Positions 1 through 7,859 are shown, counted from the stretch's first letter. The stretch: 64,000 bases of DNA from Desulfovibrio sp. Huiquan2017 (GCF_017351175.1 NZ_JAFMPN010000020.1:1-64000); one strand, 5' to 3'. Translations and numbers: made by a program. Notes: generated by a model from the letters alone, not told the origin.

Positions 1-540
1 CTCCGGGCCACTGAGCTGACGGCCCTGTCTTTGTTTGCGGAGAGCGTACCACGGGTTTTTCGGCCCAAATGGGCGAAACACGGAGTTGTCGTTCAACAAC
101 GACTTCATGTCGGCAAAATGCAGACAGCCGTCGCCCAAAAACAGGCTAGGTGCGGTCGATTGTGCTTGACAGGTTTTCAGGCGTGTATTTAGCCGCGCTG
201 GCTAGCGTTCAAAGTAAACTCATAATCGACCATCCGTTACCCGAAGCAAATCCGAGCTGTTTGAAATAACTTTCTATGAGATTGAATATGGCGAAATGCG
301 TGTTGCCGTGGCCCATACGATTAACATTAGATGTGGGCCAGCTTTCGGGGGGGGGGGCAGGTCAATGCCTCTTCACTCTTGCGAGTAAGCCGTTCATGTT
401 GAGTCATGGCTGTTCTGACTTCTTTCTTCACGGATTGTTTGGGGCAGGTGTTGATTGATTGTAAGCACGGTTCACCTCTGTCAAAAGAGAAGGGGAAGCG
501 TAAGCTTTATGTCTGCCTGCTGAGGAAACTCAGAAAACGA
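1..540. other. no convincing gene; left flank of the selC element
   Basis: No open frame here has a ribosome binding site plus coding-like composition. The only striking detail is an uninterrupted run of 11 G at 347-357. The stretch should be the original chromosome downstream of tRNA-Sec, or the end of an older element in the same site; the sequence does not decide which. Confidence 0.5.
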
Positions 541-571
541 AAAATGCCGATCATTGCTGATCGGCACTTTT
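541..571. terminator. bidirectional hairpin terminator, probably the original selC terminator
   Basis: A perfect 9-bp stem (545-553 with 558-566, loop TTGC) has a T run on either strand side (AAAA before, CTTTTG after). It lies just outside the left att copy. Before integration it would have sat directly downstream of tRNA-Sec on the minus strand, so the element has moved it about 5.1 kb away from the tRNA. Confidence 0.7.
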
Positions 572-576
572 GTTAA

Positions 577-598
577 CGATTGGCGGAAGCGTACAGGA
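577..598. repeat. left att copy of the selC element (22-bp direct repeat)
   Basis: Identical over 22 bp to 5678-5699. It corresponds to the 3' end of tRNA-Sec including CCA, and identity stops at 598/5699, where the complete tRNA continues on the right side only. Confidence 0.85.
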
Positions 599-958
599 CC
601 CTGTAGCCGTAGTGTGCTGGAGGTCTGCTTATCGCTTCGCCATCATTGACGATTTGTCCTGTTCTCTGTTCGTGTCGTCGTGGTCATCATGACTCGGGAT
701 CGTCCGCTTTTCAAGTGAGGATATGGATTCTGGACGATGTCCTGGAACCATGGCTCTTGATTCTTGCCTTTGTGCACCTGCGCAGCCCAAGAGCCGTGCC
801 CCTTTTCCGGAAAAATACAGGTCGCCGAAATCGTCCAGCTTCTGCCAGACTCTCGCTGTGCCACTGCGGAAGCCATGGCCCATGCGCTATTCTCGCAAAA
901 AAGCGAACCGGCGAAATCCGTAGGTGAATCGTCGGTAGTTTGCCGGTGTCAGCCTAGG
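599..958. other. left end of the selC element, no gene assigned
   Basis: Two overlapping minus-strand frames of 77-84 codons (629-883 and 643-876) are open here, but neither has a clear Shine-Dalgarno or a recognisable family. A small accessory protein such as an excisionase could hide here, since no excisionase is seen elsewhere in the element. I cannot support one. Confidence 0.3.
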
Positions 959-1846
959 CTACAGCAGCCCCGCCGCCTTCCTGTCTTCGAGATATTCCTT
1001 GATTGCCTCGACATGATCTGCGTCGAGGATGCCGAACCAGTCTTGCAGGTGGGTGATCTTGTTCTTGAGCTCCTGCTTGTCGGACAGACTTTTCTTCATC
1101 TTGTTGATGTCCTTGAACGATGTCGTGGGGCTGGAGCTTGCCAGCTTATCACGCAGCGCGTTCATCTGGCTGTCGATACTGCCGAGGACCAACTCCTTGG
1201 CTCCTGCCAGTGTCTCAGGGCCGACCTCGTAGTCAATCACTGGAGCCAACGGCGCATGATTGCGGCCCAAGATGCCCCATCGGTTAGTGAGCTTCATCCA
1301 TGCCTCCCGGAACCCGTGGTAGCTGCCGGAACTCTCTTCCTTGCTCATGTAGCGGGAGAGCTTCTCCATGTCCTTCGAGATCGCTTTCACCGTCGTCGCG
1401 AACTGGGCATTCTTGGGATCGACGCCAACAACTCGACACCATGTGGGGTGGAGCCAGTTCCAGAAGTCCTCGCAAGTTGTCTGATCGCCCAGCGAGCCGA
1501 CTAGATGGAAGTGTGGCTTCCCTGTCTGCTCTTGTGGCTCGATCCTCCATACCCACCAGCATTGCGGGTGCTTGCGGCTCATTTCTCGGCGAAGGTTGTC
1601 GAGGTGCCGTTTCCATGTCTCAGGCTGTTCGCTGACAGAGTCCGTGTAGGTGAGCGTCACCAGCAGTTCCGGCTGGGCGGTGAGATCATTGATCGCCTTG
1701 ATGAGCTTGTTCCGGCTCCTCTTCTTGAACCCTCCCATCTGCTTGGAGGGAGCTGTAGGGGGTTGTGTGCTGGTGGTGGGATTCCCCGTCTTCGTGCGGC
1801 GTTGTCGAGGGGTGACACCTGTCACGCTCCGGAATCCAAGGCGCAA
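959..1846 (-). CDS. HUH endonuclease, rolling-circle replication initiator-like (Rep)
   Basis: This is a predicted Y1-type HUH nuclease that would nick a replication origin and remain on the 5' end. The diagnostic motifs are visible in order: motif I VTLTYTD (about residues 63-69), motif II with His-Phe-His at 112-114 (PHFHLV), and motif III with Tyr166 and Lys169 (YMSK). The length, about 260-295 aa, suits a Rep without a helicase domain. The start is uncertain: the frame opens with TTG at 1846, and ATG at 1738 would remove a low-complexity Thr/Pro-rich leader of 36 residues. Neither start has a good ribosome binding site. It is followed downstream only by the element's left end. A transposase of the Y1 group is the main alternative, but the integrase and att repeats argue for a replicating integrative element. 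Confidence 0.7.
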   Translation of the reverse strand: MRLGFRSVTGVTPRQRRTKTGNPTTSTQPPTAPSKQMGGFKKRSRNKLIKAINDLTAQPELLVTLTYTDSVSEQPETWKRHLDNLRREMSRKHPQCWWVWRIEPQEQTGKPHFHLVGSLGDQTTCEDFWNWLHPTWCRVVGVDPKNAQFATTVKAISKDMEKLSRYMSKEESSGSYHGFREAWMKLTNRWGILGRNHAPLAPVIDYEVGPETLAGAKELVLGSIDSQMNALRDKLASSSPTTSFKDINKMKKSLSDKQELKNKITHLQDWFGILDADHVEAIKEYLEDRKAAGLL

Positions 1847-2144
1847 GATGAAGGGGGAAGAGGTGGGGAGATTCGTGTTCGATGTGGGCTTGTTGCCTCT
1901 CAGGCGTTGGTGTCAGTGGGTTGCCGATATACAGCACATATACCTAGACAAGGGGGAAGTTTGTAGCGCACCCGAGGACGATGAGCAATATCCGATCACT
2001 ACAGATGCTCGCTTTCCTGTGCCTCAGGGGGTGACAGAACAGGTCAGAATTTCACGGAAAAGTGAGCCTCTCAAAATTTTTGCATAGCTCCCTGAGAGGG
2101 TCACTTACAGGTTACTTCGCGGAGGGGGAGTCGATGGTCTTCGG
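1847..2144. other. non-coding stretch between Rep and resolvase; possible origin region
   Basis: About 300 bp without a supported gene, lying upstream of rep and downstream of the resolvase (both minus strand). In rolling-circle replicons the nick site often lies next to rep, so this is the first place to look. I see no decisive hairpin or iteron set. Confidence 0.3.
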
Positions 2145-2786
2145 CTAGGACTTCGAAGGCCGCTTGTGGGCTTTGTGGAGTTGCGGCATTCGAGTCTTGA
2201 GAAACGACGTCAGTGTCGGAGGCGTGACCTCGAAGTAACGGGCAAGAGCAGCCCTCGTCATCCCCTTGCCGAGGAGCTCTTCGATTTCCTTCTCCTTGCC
2301 GTCCAGCTTGGACTTGCCGAGGGAGCCTGCGGGCCTGCCCAGCGTCTTCCCATCGGCCTTCGCAGCCTCAAGCCCCATCTTGGTGCGTTCGCTGATCAGG
2401 TCTCGCTCAATCTCGGCAAGGACACCGAACATCGCGATCTGAATCTTGGCTGTGGTGTCGTGATTGCCGTTGAACTTCATGCCGTTCTTGATGGCGATGA
2501 AGGTCACATCCTTTTCCCTCAAGGCATCGATGGTCAACACGATCTGGGAGAGAGAGCGGCCAAGCCGAGACAGTTCGGAGACAATGAGCGTGTCTCCGGA
2601 TTCGAGCTCTTCGAGGAGCTCGTCTAGTCTGCGTTCTTTCGTCGACTTGCGGCTACTGGCTTCGAGACGGAACCAGTGGTCAATCTTGATGCCTTCCTTG
2701 TCGGCGTAACGGCGGATTTCCAACTCCTGATTCTGGTGATCCTGCTTGGCGGTGGAGACTCGAATGTAGGCGAAGACATGGGGCAT
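2145..2786 (-). CDS. serine recombinase, resolvase/invertase family
   Basis: 213 aa from ATG at 2786, chosen because GAGG precedes it at proper spacing and because the catalytic domain starts right there (YIRVSTAKQ, nucleophile Ser11). The resolvase core follows, with SELSRLGRS and the conserved EIERDLISERT segment leading into helix E, then GRPAGSLGKSK and a C-terminal helix-turn-helix (about residues 165-205). The size matches small resolvase/invertases rather than large serine integrases. In an element that already has a tyrosine integrase, the likely job is resolving multimers made during replication, or inverting a segment. The role is inferred; the family is clear. Confidence 0.9.
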   Translation of the reverse strand: MPHVFAYIRVSTAKQDHQNQELEIRRYADKEGIKIDHWFRLEASSRKSTKERRLDELLEELESGDTLIVSELSRLGRSLSQIVLTIDALREKDVTFIAIKNGMKFNGNHDTTAKIQIAMFGVLAEIERDLISERTKMGLEAAKADGKTLGRPAGSLGKSKLDGKEKEIEELLGKGMTRAALARYFEVTPPTLTSFLKTRMPQLHKAHKRPSKS

Positions 2787-2878
2787 ATGGACCTCGGCAG
2801 TGAAGGTGAAGACGGAAACGTCACGGAGTGATTTTTCTTGACCATTTACGAAGAAATAAGTCAACCGTTTTCTACTTC

Positions 2879-2973
2879 ATTATATGATGAGAAAAACGAT
2901 CGTTTTCTTCTCCCGTTGTGATGTCCTTTTTACTCCCTATTTGCTTGACAGATGGCGTCAGTCCGGCAATATG
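2879..2973. promoter_or_regulatory. divergent promoter region with a 14-bp palindrome
   Basis: On the plus strand TTGACA (2945-2950), 17 bp, AATATG (2968-2973) would drive the DUF3825-like gene. On the minus strand a perfect TATAAT (2884-2879) would drive the resolvase. A perfect palindrome AAAACGATCGTTTT (2893-2906) sits over the minus-strand -35 position and looks like an operator. The regulator is unknown; the resolvase itself is a candidate. Confidence 0.55.
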
Positions 2974-2996
2974 TCACACAAATAAAGGAGCACACG

Positions 2997-3764
2997 ATGG
3001 CTGCTTTCCCTGAGATACTGTTTGACTTTGCATTCTTTCCCCGATTCGACGAGAACATAGATCAACTTTCGGAATTGGCCGAAACGGAGGATTGGGGTTA
3101 TCAGAACACAGAGTCTGATTACGCCTTGCCAGTGCTGAGGAACTATGTCCGGTTCACCTATGCCCGGCTTGCGGAAGAGGGCAAGATTGAAATTACAGAT
3201 GATGGTGCGAAGGCTGTATTCAATTCTGGTCTCGTTACAGAGACTCAGGAGCCGATATACGCCATGTTTGTACCCAATGAAATTGAGGGGCGACAGCCGT
3301 GGTTTTTCTCAGGATGGTATAGAAGAGGCGAGTACGATCTGACGGATTTTGCCAAGCTTCCCGACATGGCGAATTACTACGATAATCCTCATCTGTTAGT
3401 TATGGATGTTCAAAAAGAGCTCCGCCCCAACCTCGAGCATATAATCGCAGACAACAAAGAGCGTTTCCCAGCCCCATTTAATGCTATGGACAACTACATG
3501 CTTCAAACCTTTTTGAAAGGGGCAATCGATAACGCAATCGAAAGGGTCCGCCGAAACTACAAAGCCGCAATCCCTCAATTCCATAGAGGACAGGTTCAAC
3601 TGCTGTTGCCGCTGTGTATTTCTGAGCCCTCCAGAGCTGATCTGGCCTTAGTGGTAAATGATCATGGTGATTTCTACCGGGCTGCGACCTGCCTAACTTT
3701 GGACATGGCATACAATAACGCCCGACAGCTTGCGCGTCCGGACAGAGACTGGTTGCAACCGTAA
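2997..3764 (+). CDS. DUF3825-like protein, cargo gene of the selC element
   Basis: 255 aa from ATG at 2997, preceded by AAAGGAG at ideal spacing; an in-frame upstream start at 2952 lacks such a site. The sequence resembles DUF3825 proteins: an N-terminal FPRFDENIDQLSELAETEDW block, the RNYVRFTYARLAEEGKI block, an AVFNSGLVT block, and a C-terminal ELRPN-HI...N-RFP stretch. The biochemical function of DUF3825 is not known to me. Some family members are fused to or neighbours of RNA-related domains, so an RNA-linked or defence role is possible but unproven. It is the only gene in the element not obviously concerned with DNA mobility, has its own promoter, and runs convergently to the integrase. 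Confidence 0.6.
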   Translation: MAAFPEILFDFAFFPRFDENIDQLSELAETEDWGYQNTESDYALPVLRNYVRFTYARLAEEGKIEITDDGAKAVFNSGLVTETQEPIYAMFVPNEIEGRQPWFFSGWYRRGEYDLTDFAKLPDMANYYDNPHLLVMDVQKELRPNLEHIIADNKERFPAPFNAMDNYMLQTFLKGAIDNAIERVRRNYKAAIPQFHRGQVQLLLPLCISEPSRADLALVVNDHGDFYRAATCLTLDMAYNNARQLARPDRDWLQP

Positions 3765-3791
3765 AAATGGCGGTGGCCCCTCGAATCATGA

Positions 3792-5555
3792 TCAGTGTTT
3801 TTTGACCTGCAAAGAACGTGTCAGGTGCTTTATGTCGAGGTCGAATTCCACCTTCAACATCAGCTCCTCGTACCTGATCCTCTCCGTGTAGTGGCTGGCG
3901 TAGTAGTCGCCCGACATCGACTGCGGACGGTTGCCCAAGCTGTTGGCGTGGCCGACAGTCTCTTCGATCATGCCGATATCCACTCGGGCTTGCTTCGCGG
4001 CATCGATGAACGTGTTGCGGAAGCTGTGGAAGTCCTTCTTGAATCCGGCCCTCGGCGGCTGGATATCCAGTTTTCCCTTGAACCTGTCGTTGAACCACTG
4101 TGAGACGACCTTCCCGTATTTTCCCTGCCTCGGCTTGATTTCAGGGAAGACTCGGTCGTGTCCTGCCTTGTGCACTCGCTCGACGAAGGCTGGGAAGTCC
4201 AGTTCATCCGTCAACACTGGATGCAGGGGAACAGTTCTGATCGCGTTGGCGTTTTTTACCCGTGATGAGTCGTCCTCGTCATCAGGCCTGATTCGGATGC
4301 ACCAGAGGTCGTCGGCCTTGTAGAGGTCGTCGCATCGCAGTTGGGCCAACTCGGACTGTCTCGCGCCGGTGTAGAGTGCCAGCGGGACCATCCAGAACTG
4401 GTACGGCGAGCGGAAGGAGTCGTTCACATACTGCGGGGCGGCGAACATCTTGCGCAAATCCTCGATGGTGTATGCCTCGTGTGTGGAGTGCTGCGGCTTT
4501 CCCTTAGGAAGGCGTTTGCCGTCTGCGAAGTTGGTCGTCATATATCCTTGGTTGATGGCCCACCGGAAGAAACGGCCCATGACGCCGATCTTGTCGTTGA
4601 CGGTGCGGGCTGACACGGCTTTCTCGTGGTCAAGTTTGGCTACTTCCACGGCGGACATATCGGGATGCCGCTTTGTGTAGTTGGGCGGAAGCGATTTCAG
4701 AACATCAATATAGTCCCGCATGCAACGGTGGTCGATTTCGTGAACGGTTTCTACGTCCGCGATCTCTATGAACTCTCTGATCGTGAAGTCGTACTTTATC
4801 TTCGTTTCACGCGTGATATCGGTCGCGTTGATAAAGTCGTCGATGAGGTCTGTGACAGGGGCGGTATCGATCTGCGCCGCTGCTGTAAATGCTGGGGCAG
4901 GGGGTGAAACCACTGGAGTCATCTGAGATGGGGGGGCGTGAAAGGTGGACTCAGGAAAAAGTCTGCCGAGATATTCCTGTTCCGCAATGACATCGCCCTC
5001 GGCTCGGAGTTTGCCGACATGGGCGAACTGGACCAGCACCTTGTGCATTTGTCGGGCCACGAGATTGTATTCGAGTGAGTCCACCGGGAGCGGTTCCAAG
5101 CCGCACATGGATCGATATTCATCGACGAAGCACTGGATACCCTTGTTGTCCGCTGCCTGCATGGACTGCGTGACCTTATCGAGGAAGAATCGAGCCAGCT
5201 CGGCCTCGGCGATGGCCGGTCCAGCCGTGGGAGGGAGAAGCGAGTCTTCAGGGGGTGTCGGTTTGGATGACGCCGGAGCGGCTCTGAGCGCATCATCCAT
5301 GTCGATGAGATATTTCAGGTAGGTGCGCAGAGTCTGCTGCAATGCCTGCGGGTCCATTACGTCGCTCTCCTTTGCCTTGTGAAGGAAGTTCCGGGTCGCA
5401 GAGGCTAACTGCCCTGCCTTACGCTTGGCAAGGCGTTTACGGCCCGTTTTCAGGCTGATTTTGATGATCTTCTTCCCGATGGTCGGTTGCAGCGGTTCCG
5501 GGATGAAGTAGCGAAAGTGGTAGGTCGTTCCTTGGAGCGTCAGGTAGTCGCTCAT
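3792..5555 (-). CDS. tyrosine site-specific integrase of the selC element
   Basis: 587 aa, long for the family because of a 200-residue N-terminal part (a DUF6538-like start, SDYLTLQGTTYHFRYFIPEPL) before the core-binding domain. Catalytic residues are visible: Arg in TGARQSEL, the HSFRNTF box (His-x-x-Arg), His in VGHAN, and Tyr near the end of the core (SGDYYASHYTERIRYEE). The start codon lies about 125 bp from the tRNA-Sec 3' end and the 22-bp att repeat, which identifies the target as selC. It is intact, so the element may still be mobile. Confidence 0.93.
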   Translation of the reverse strand: MSDYLTLQGTTYHFRYFIPEPLQPTIGKKIIKISLKTGRKRLAKRKAGQLASATRNFLHKAKESDVMDPQALQQTLRTYLKYLIDMDDALRAAPASSKPTPPEDSLLPPTAGPAIAEAELARFFLDKVTQSMQAADNKGIQCFVDEYRSMCGLEPLPVDSLEYNLVARQMHKVLVQFAHVGKLRAEGDVIAEQEYLGRLFPESTFHAPPSQMTPVVSPPAPAFTAAAQIDTAPVTDLIDDFINATDITRETKIKYDFTIREFIEIADVETVHEIDHRCMRDYIDVLKSLPPNYTKRHPDMSAVEVAKLDHEKAVSARTVNDKIGVMGRFFRWAINQGYMTTNFADGKRLPKGKPQHSTHEAYTIEDLRKMFAAPQYVNDSFRSPYQFWMVPLALYTGARQSELAQLRCDDLYKADDLWCIRIRPDDEDDSSRVKNANAIRTVPLHPVLTDELDFPAFVERVHKAGHDRVFPEIKPRQGKYGKVVSQWFNDRFKGKLDIQPPRAGFKKDFHSFRNTFIDAAKQARVDIGMIEETVGHANSLGNRPQSMSGDYYASHYTERIRYEELMLKVEFDLDIKHLTRSLQVKKH

Positions 5556-5652
5556 GATGGCCTCGCACTAGGTCGATTTGACGTCGGATCGTCCTAAAAC
5601 CGTCCTAGTTTGTGTCGCGAGAACAGGGTGTTAGGTGGCCTGAAAGGGAAAA

Positions 5653-5669
5653 GGCCTGCATAACAGGCC
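5653..5669 (-). terminator. element-supplied terminator for tRNA-Sec
   Basis: On the minus strand GGGCCTG-TTAT-GCAGGCC is followed by TTTTCCC. It lies immediately beyond the att repeat, on the element side. It would replace the native terminator now displaced to 541-571, so selC transcription still ends before the integrase. Confidence 0.6.
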
Positions 5670-5677
5670 CTTGTGAT

Positions 5678-5699
5678 CGATTGGCGGAAGCGTACAGGA
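5678..5699. repeat. right att copy of the selC element, overlapping the tRNA 3' end
   Basis: The 22 bp are identical to 577-598. Restoring the acceptor stem and T-arm end of tRNA-Sec on integration leaves the gene functional. Confidence 0.85.
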
Positions 5700-5775
5700 G
5701 TCGAACCTGCCCGTGACATCACTGCCACACATTGGTTTTGAAGACCAAGCGACACACCGGTGCCGAAACGCTTCC
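5682..5775 (-). tRNA. selC: tRNA-Sec (anticodon TCA)
   Basis: 94 nt including encoded CCA. The anticodon loop reads CTTCAAA (TCA anticodon for UGA). The long acceptor stem (GGAAGCGT pairing with ACGCTTCC), long variable arm and GGTTCGACTCC T-arm are all typical of bacterial tRNA-Sec. Its presence means the host decodes UGA as selenocysteine, which matters for the DsrE-like gene at 37198-37509. It is the integration target of the 577-5699 element and is intact. Confidence 0.95.
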
Positions 5776-5780
5776 GTGAG

Positions 5781-5984
5781 TTTTTCGCGTAGGCACGCCG
5801 TCTGCTTCGTTGCTGCGGCGATTTCAGATCCGTGCGTATTTGGAATACGCGGCGGCCCTGAAATCCCTTTGCGCCTCGCATCCGACGCGCCTACGCGAAA
5901 AAATCGCTCTTGCGCGTCGTTTGCTGTGACGCCAGGGGGAGCGGGGCCTTTGCGTATCGGGATACGCGGCAGTCGCTTCCCCCT
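5781..5984. repeat. pair of nested-hairpin intergenic repeats
   Basis: Unit 1 has outer arms 5781-5800 and 5883-5902 (TTTTTCGCGTAGGC and its complement, 18 of 20 paired), middle arms ATTTCAG/CTGAAAT (5821-5827, 5858-5864) and a central palindrome GCGTATTTGGAATACGC (5834-5850). Unit 2 has arms AGGGGGAGCG (5934-5943) and CGCTTCCCCCT (5974-5984) around a closely similar centre GCGTATCGGGATACGC (5952-5967). Sharing a GCGTAT-NNN-ATACGC core within different outer arms suggests a REP/BIME-like family. No gene is supported in 5776-6120. Confidence 0.6.
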
Positions 5985-6120
5985 CTGCGGGCGGCTCGGA
6001 GGGCACTCGGTTGCGCCCCGTCTCCGGGCCGGACAGACGGATGCCTACCGGAACCAGACCCCTATCAAGTTTGGTCCAGGTGGACAAGGGACTTGTGTTT
6101 GGGCGGGGTCTTACACCGGC

Positions 6121-6540
6121 TCAGGGAAACGGCGGCGGAGGGGGCGGCGGCAGGCGGAAGATGCCGAAGGGCTTTTCGCGGTTGCGCTTGATCAACTCGT
6201 CGAGTTCCTCCTGCTGGCCTTCGGTCAGGTGCCGCTTCACCTGTTCGATGCCCTCGGCAACGATCACCTCGGCCTTGGGCCGGAGTTCGGCGTGTACGGT
6301 TTCGAGCCGATCCAGGGTGGCGGCCACCTCGGCGCGCACGGCCCGGGTCGCCTCGTCGGTCAGGTGCAGCTCGGCCGACAGGGTGGAGGTCAGCCGTTCG
6401 GTGACTTCCGCCCTGAACGCCTCGCGGTTTGGGGGCGGAGCCAAACGGTGCCTGATAAACAGTCCGGTTCCGGCCACGCCGGACAAGGCCCCCGCCAGGA
6501 ACACCGTCAGGAACGCGGTCCAGATCTTCCATCGTGTCAT
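6121..6540 (-). CDS. Spy/CpxP-like periplasmic protein (heavy-metal-resistance type)
   Basis: 139 aa with an N-terminal membrane anchor or signal (IWTAFLTVFLAGALSGVAGTGLF), then a helical, charged region (about 35-120) containing the pattern of the Spy/CpxP/ZraP group, ending in a Pro-rich tail with eight consecutive Pro. It is the last gene of a leftward ECF sigma/anti-sigma set and lies 10 bp after the preceding gene. Probable role: periplasmic sensor or chaperone for envelope or metal stress. The family call rests on composition, size and context. Confidence 0.6.
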   Translation of the reverse strand: MTRWKIWTAFLTVFLAGALSGVAGTGLFIRHRLAPPPNREAFRAEVTERLTSTLSAELHLTDEATRAVRAEVAATLDRLETVHAELRPKAEVIVAEGIEQVKRHLTEGQQEELDELIKRNREKPFGIFRLPPPPPPPFP

Positions 6541-6550
6541 GGTCCGCTCC

Positions 6551-6856
6551 TTATATGCCGAGGCCGGGCATGCCGAAATGGAGCGCCTGGCTGCTCAGGA
6601 CCGACAAGATTTGCGAGGGCAGGTCATGGAGAACCCAGAAGGCGGTCAGCAGGCTTACCCCGGACACGGCAGCGGCCGCCAGGGTGAAGCGGGGAGCCAG
6701 CCGGTCCAGGTTCACCTTCATGGCCGAGGCGTGCAGACGGGCCCCGTCGCGCAGCACCGCGTCGTGCCAGGATTGATCCGGCCGCCAGGCCGGGCGGGCC
6801 GCGTGGACGCGGCAGAGCAGGGTGTGAAAGGTCTCGGTGGTGGTTTTACGCTTCAT
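6551..6856 (-). CDS. putative anti-sigma factor, one membrane segment
   Basis: 101 aa. The N-terminal 45 residues (cytoplasmic, Arg/Trp/His-rich) precede one hydrophobic segment (about 56-75) and a short C-terminal tail. No zinc-finger CxxC is present. The start codon overlaps the end of the ECF sigma gene by 11 bp, so translation is coupled, as usual for sigma/anti-sigma pairs. Function inferred from position and topology. Confidence 0.55.
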   Translation of the reverse strand: MKRKTTTETFHTLLCRVHAARPAWRPDQSWHDAVLRDGARLHASAMKVNLDRLAPRFTLAAAAVSGVSLLTAFWVLHDLPSQILSVLSSQALHFGMPGLGI

Positions 6857-7445
6857 GCTCCTCTCCTTGGATGCCGTAGCGTTTGAGAAAGCCCTTGAGT
6901 TTCCGTTTGGCCCGGAAGGCGCGCACCTTGACGTTGGGTACGCTGATGCCGAGCATCTCCGCCGTCTCCCTGACCGGCCGTTCCTCCAGATAACTCAAGG
7001 TCAAAACCATGCGGTCGAGCGGCGAGAGCCGGTTCAGGACCGCATCCAGTATTTCGCCCAGTTCCCGCCGCCGGGCCAGGGTTTCGAACGCCTCGGTGGA
7101 GGATGTGGCCAGGGCCATGTCCAGCCAGCGTTGTCCGTCCTCGCTCAGGTCGCACACCGGAGCTTCCCTGTTCCGGTATTCCCTGCGCCAGTAATCCTTG
7201 CAGCAGCGCAGGGTCACGGTGGTCAGCCAGTTGCGGAACGGCTTGATCGGCCGGTACCCCGGCAGCCCCTTGTAAGCCCGGATGAACGCCTCGTGGGCCA
7301 CCTCGGCCACCTGGGCGGGGGGCACATGCGCGGCCACCAGCCGCGAGACGTGGCCCTCGTGCCGCCTGAGCAGGAGCGCGAAGGCGTCCCGGTCGCCATC
7401 GAGAATGCGCTCGATGACCTTTGCGTCGTCCTGGTGTACGGGCAT
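6846..7445 (-). CDS. ECF RNA polymerase sigma factor
   Basis: 199 aa. Region 2 (about 10-75) includes AHEAFIRAYKGLPGYRPIKPFRNWL; region 4 (about 130-190) includes LSPLDRMVLTLSYLEERPVRETAEMLGISVPNVKVRAFRAKRKL, with a clear helix-turn-helix. It heads the three-gene leftward set with anti-sigma and Spy-like genes, which is usually autoregulated. An analogous trio lies on the tRNA-Glu island at 32425-34015. Confidence 0.92.
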   Translation of the reverse strand: MPVHQDDAKVIERILDGDRDAFALLLRRHEGHVSRLVAAHVPPAQVAEVAHEAFIRAYKGLPGYRPIKPFRNWLTTVTLRCCKDYWRREYRNREAPVCDLSEDGQRWLDMALATSSTEAFETLARRRELGEILDAVLNRLSPLDRMVLTLSYLEERPVRETAEMLGISVPNVKVRAFRAKRKLKGFLKRYGIQGEEHEA

Positions 7446-7859
7446 TCGACTCTTTTATCGTTGAGATGCCATCAATGTCCGCAGCATGCCTTATGCGGCG
7501 CATCGCCACAAGTGGACCGCGCCCGGGGTTCCGTTACGGGCCGCGCACAAGTGCGGCCCCCGGTGAATTGATACTGCCTGGGGCGGCCCCCGGTGCCTCG
7601 TGCCTTCGGGATCGGCGGATCGGAACAGCGAGGTTCCCGGCCAGGGGAAGGCGCTCTGTGTCGGCGTCGGCCCGCCTGAAAACCCATGCGGCGGGAAACG
7701 CGCCGCCCACAGTGGTAACATCGCGGTCCGCCCGGTGGCGGTTACATGAATTTTTGCGGACCCGAAAAATGCGCTCCCAGCGGGTTGCCCGCCCGGCGGG
7801 GCTGGGCTACCCTGGCCTTCCGCCGGAGAGTGGTCCCGGTGCAACCAAGGAGTTCCGAT
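7446..7859. other. divergent intergenic region, no gene
   Basis: About 410 bp, very GC-rich, between the leftward ECF gene and the rightward monooxygenase-like gene. It must hold both promoters. Several short inverted GC-rich stretches occur, but I could not match any to a known riboswitch or to an ECF -35/-10 pair with confidence. Confidence 0.4.

Larger units (their letters stand above)
577..5699. mobile_element. 5.1-kb integrative element in the 3' end of tRNA-Sec (selC)
   Basis: The element is bounded by identical 22-bp direct repeats (577-598 and 5678-5699). The right repeat includes the last 18 nt of the tRNA-Sec gene with its CCA. Inside, in order, are an HUH-type Rep (minus), a serine recombinase (minus), a DUF3825-like gene (plus) and a tyrosine integrase (minus) whose 5' end abuts the tRNA, the usual place for the integrase of a tRNA-targeting element. 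No capsid, portal, terminase, relaxase or conjugation genes are visible. The repeats and integrase are seen directly. That the element excises and replicates by rolling circle is inferred from the Rep and resolvase. Confidence 0.85.

Noticed and set aside
5778-6090. Open frames across the nested repeats after tRNA-Sec
   Set aside because: They translate the inverted repeats on both strands and have no ribosome binding site; the stretch is better explained as structured repeats.
7446-7859. Possible riboswitch (cobalamin-like GGGAAGGC and CCACAGTGG fragments)
   Set aside because: The fragments are not in the order or spacing of a cobalamin or molybdenum-cofactor riboswitch, and the downstream gene is not a usual target.
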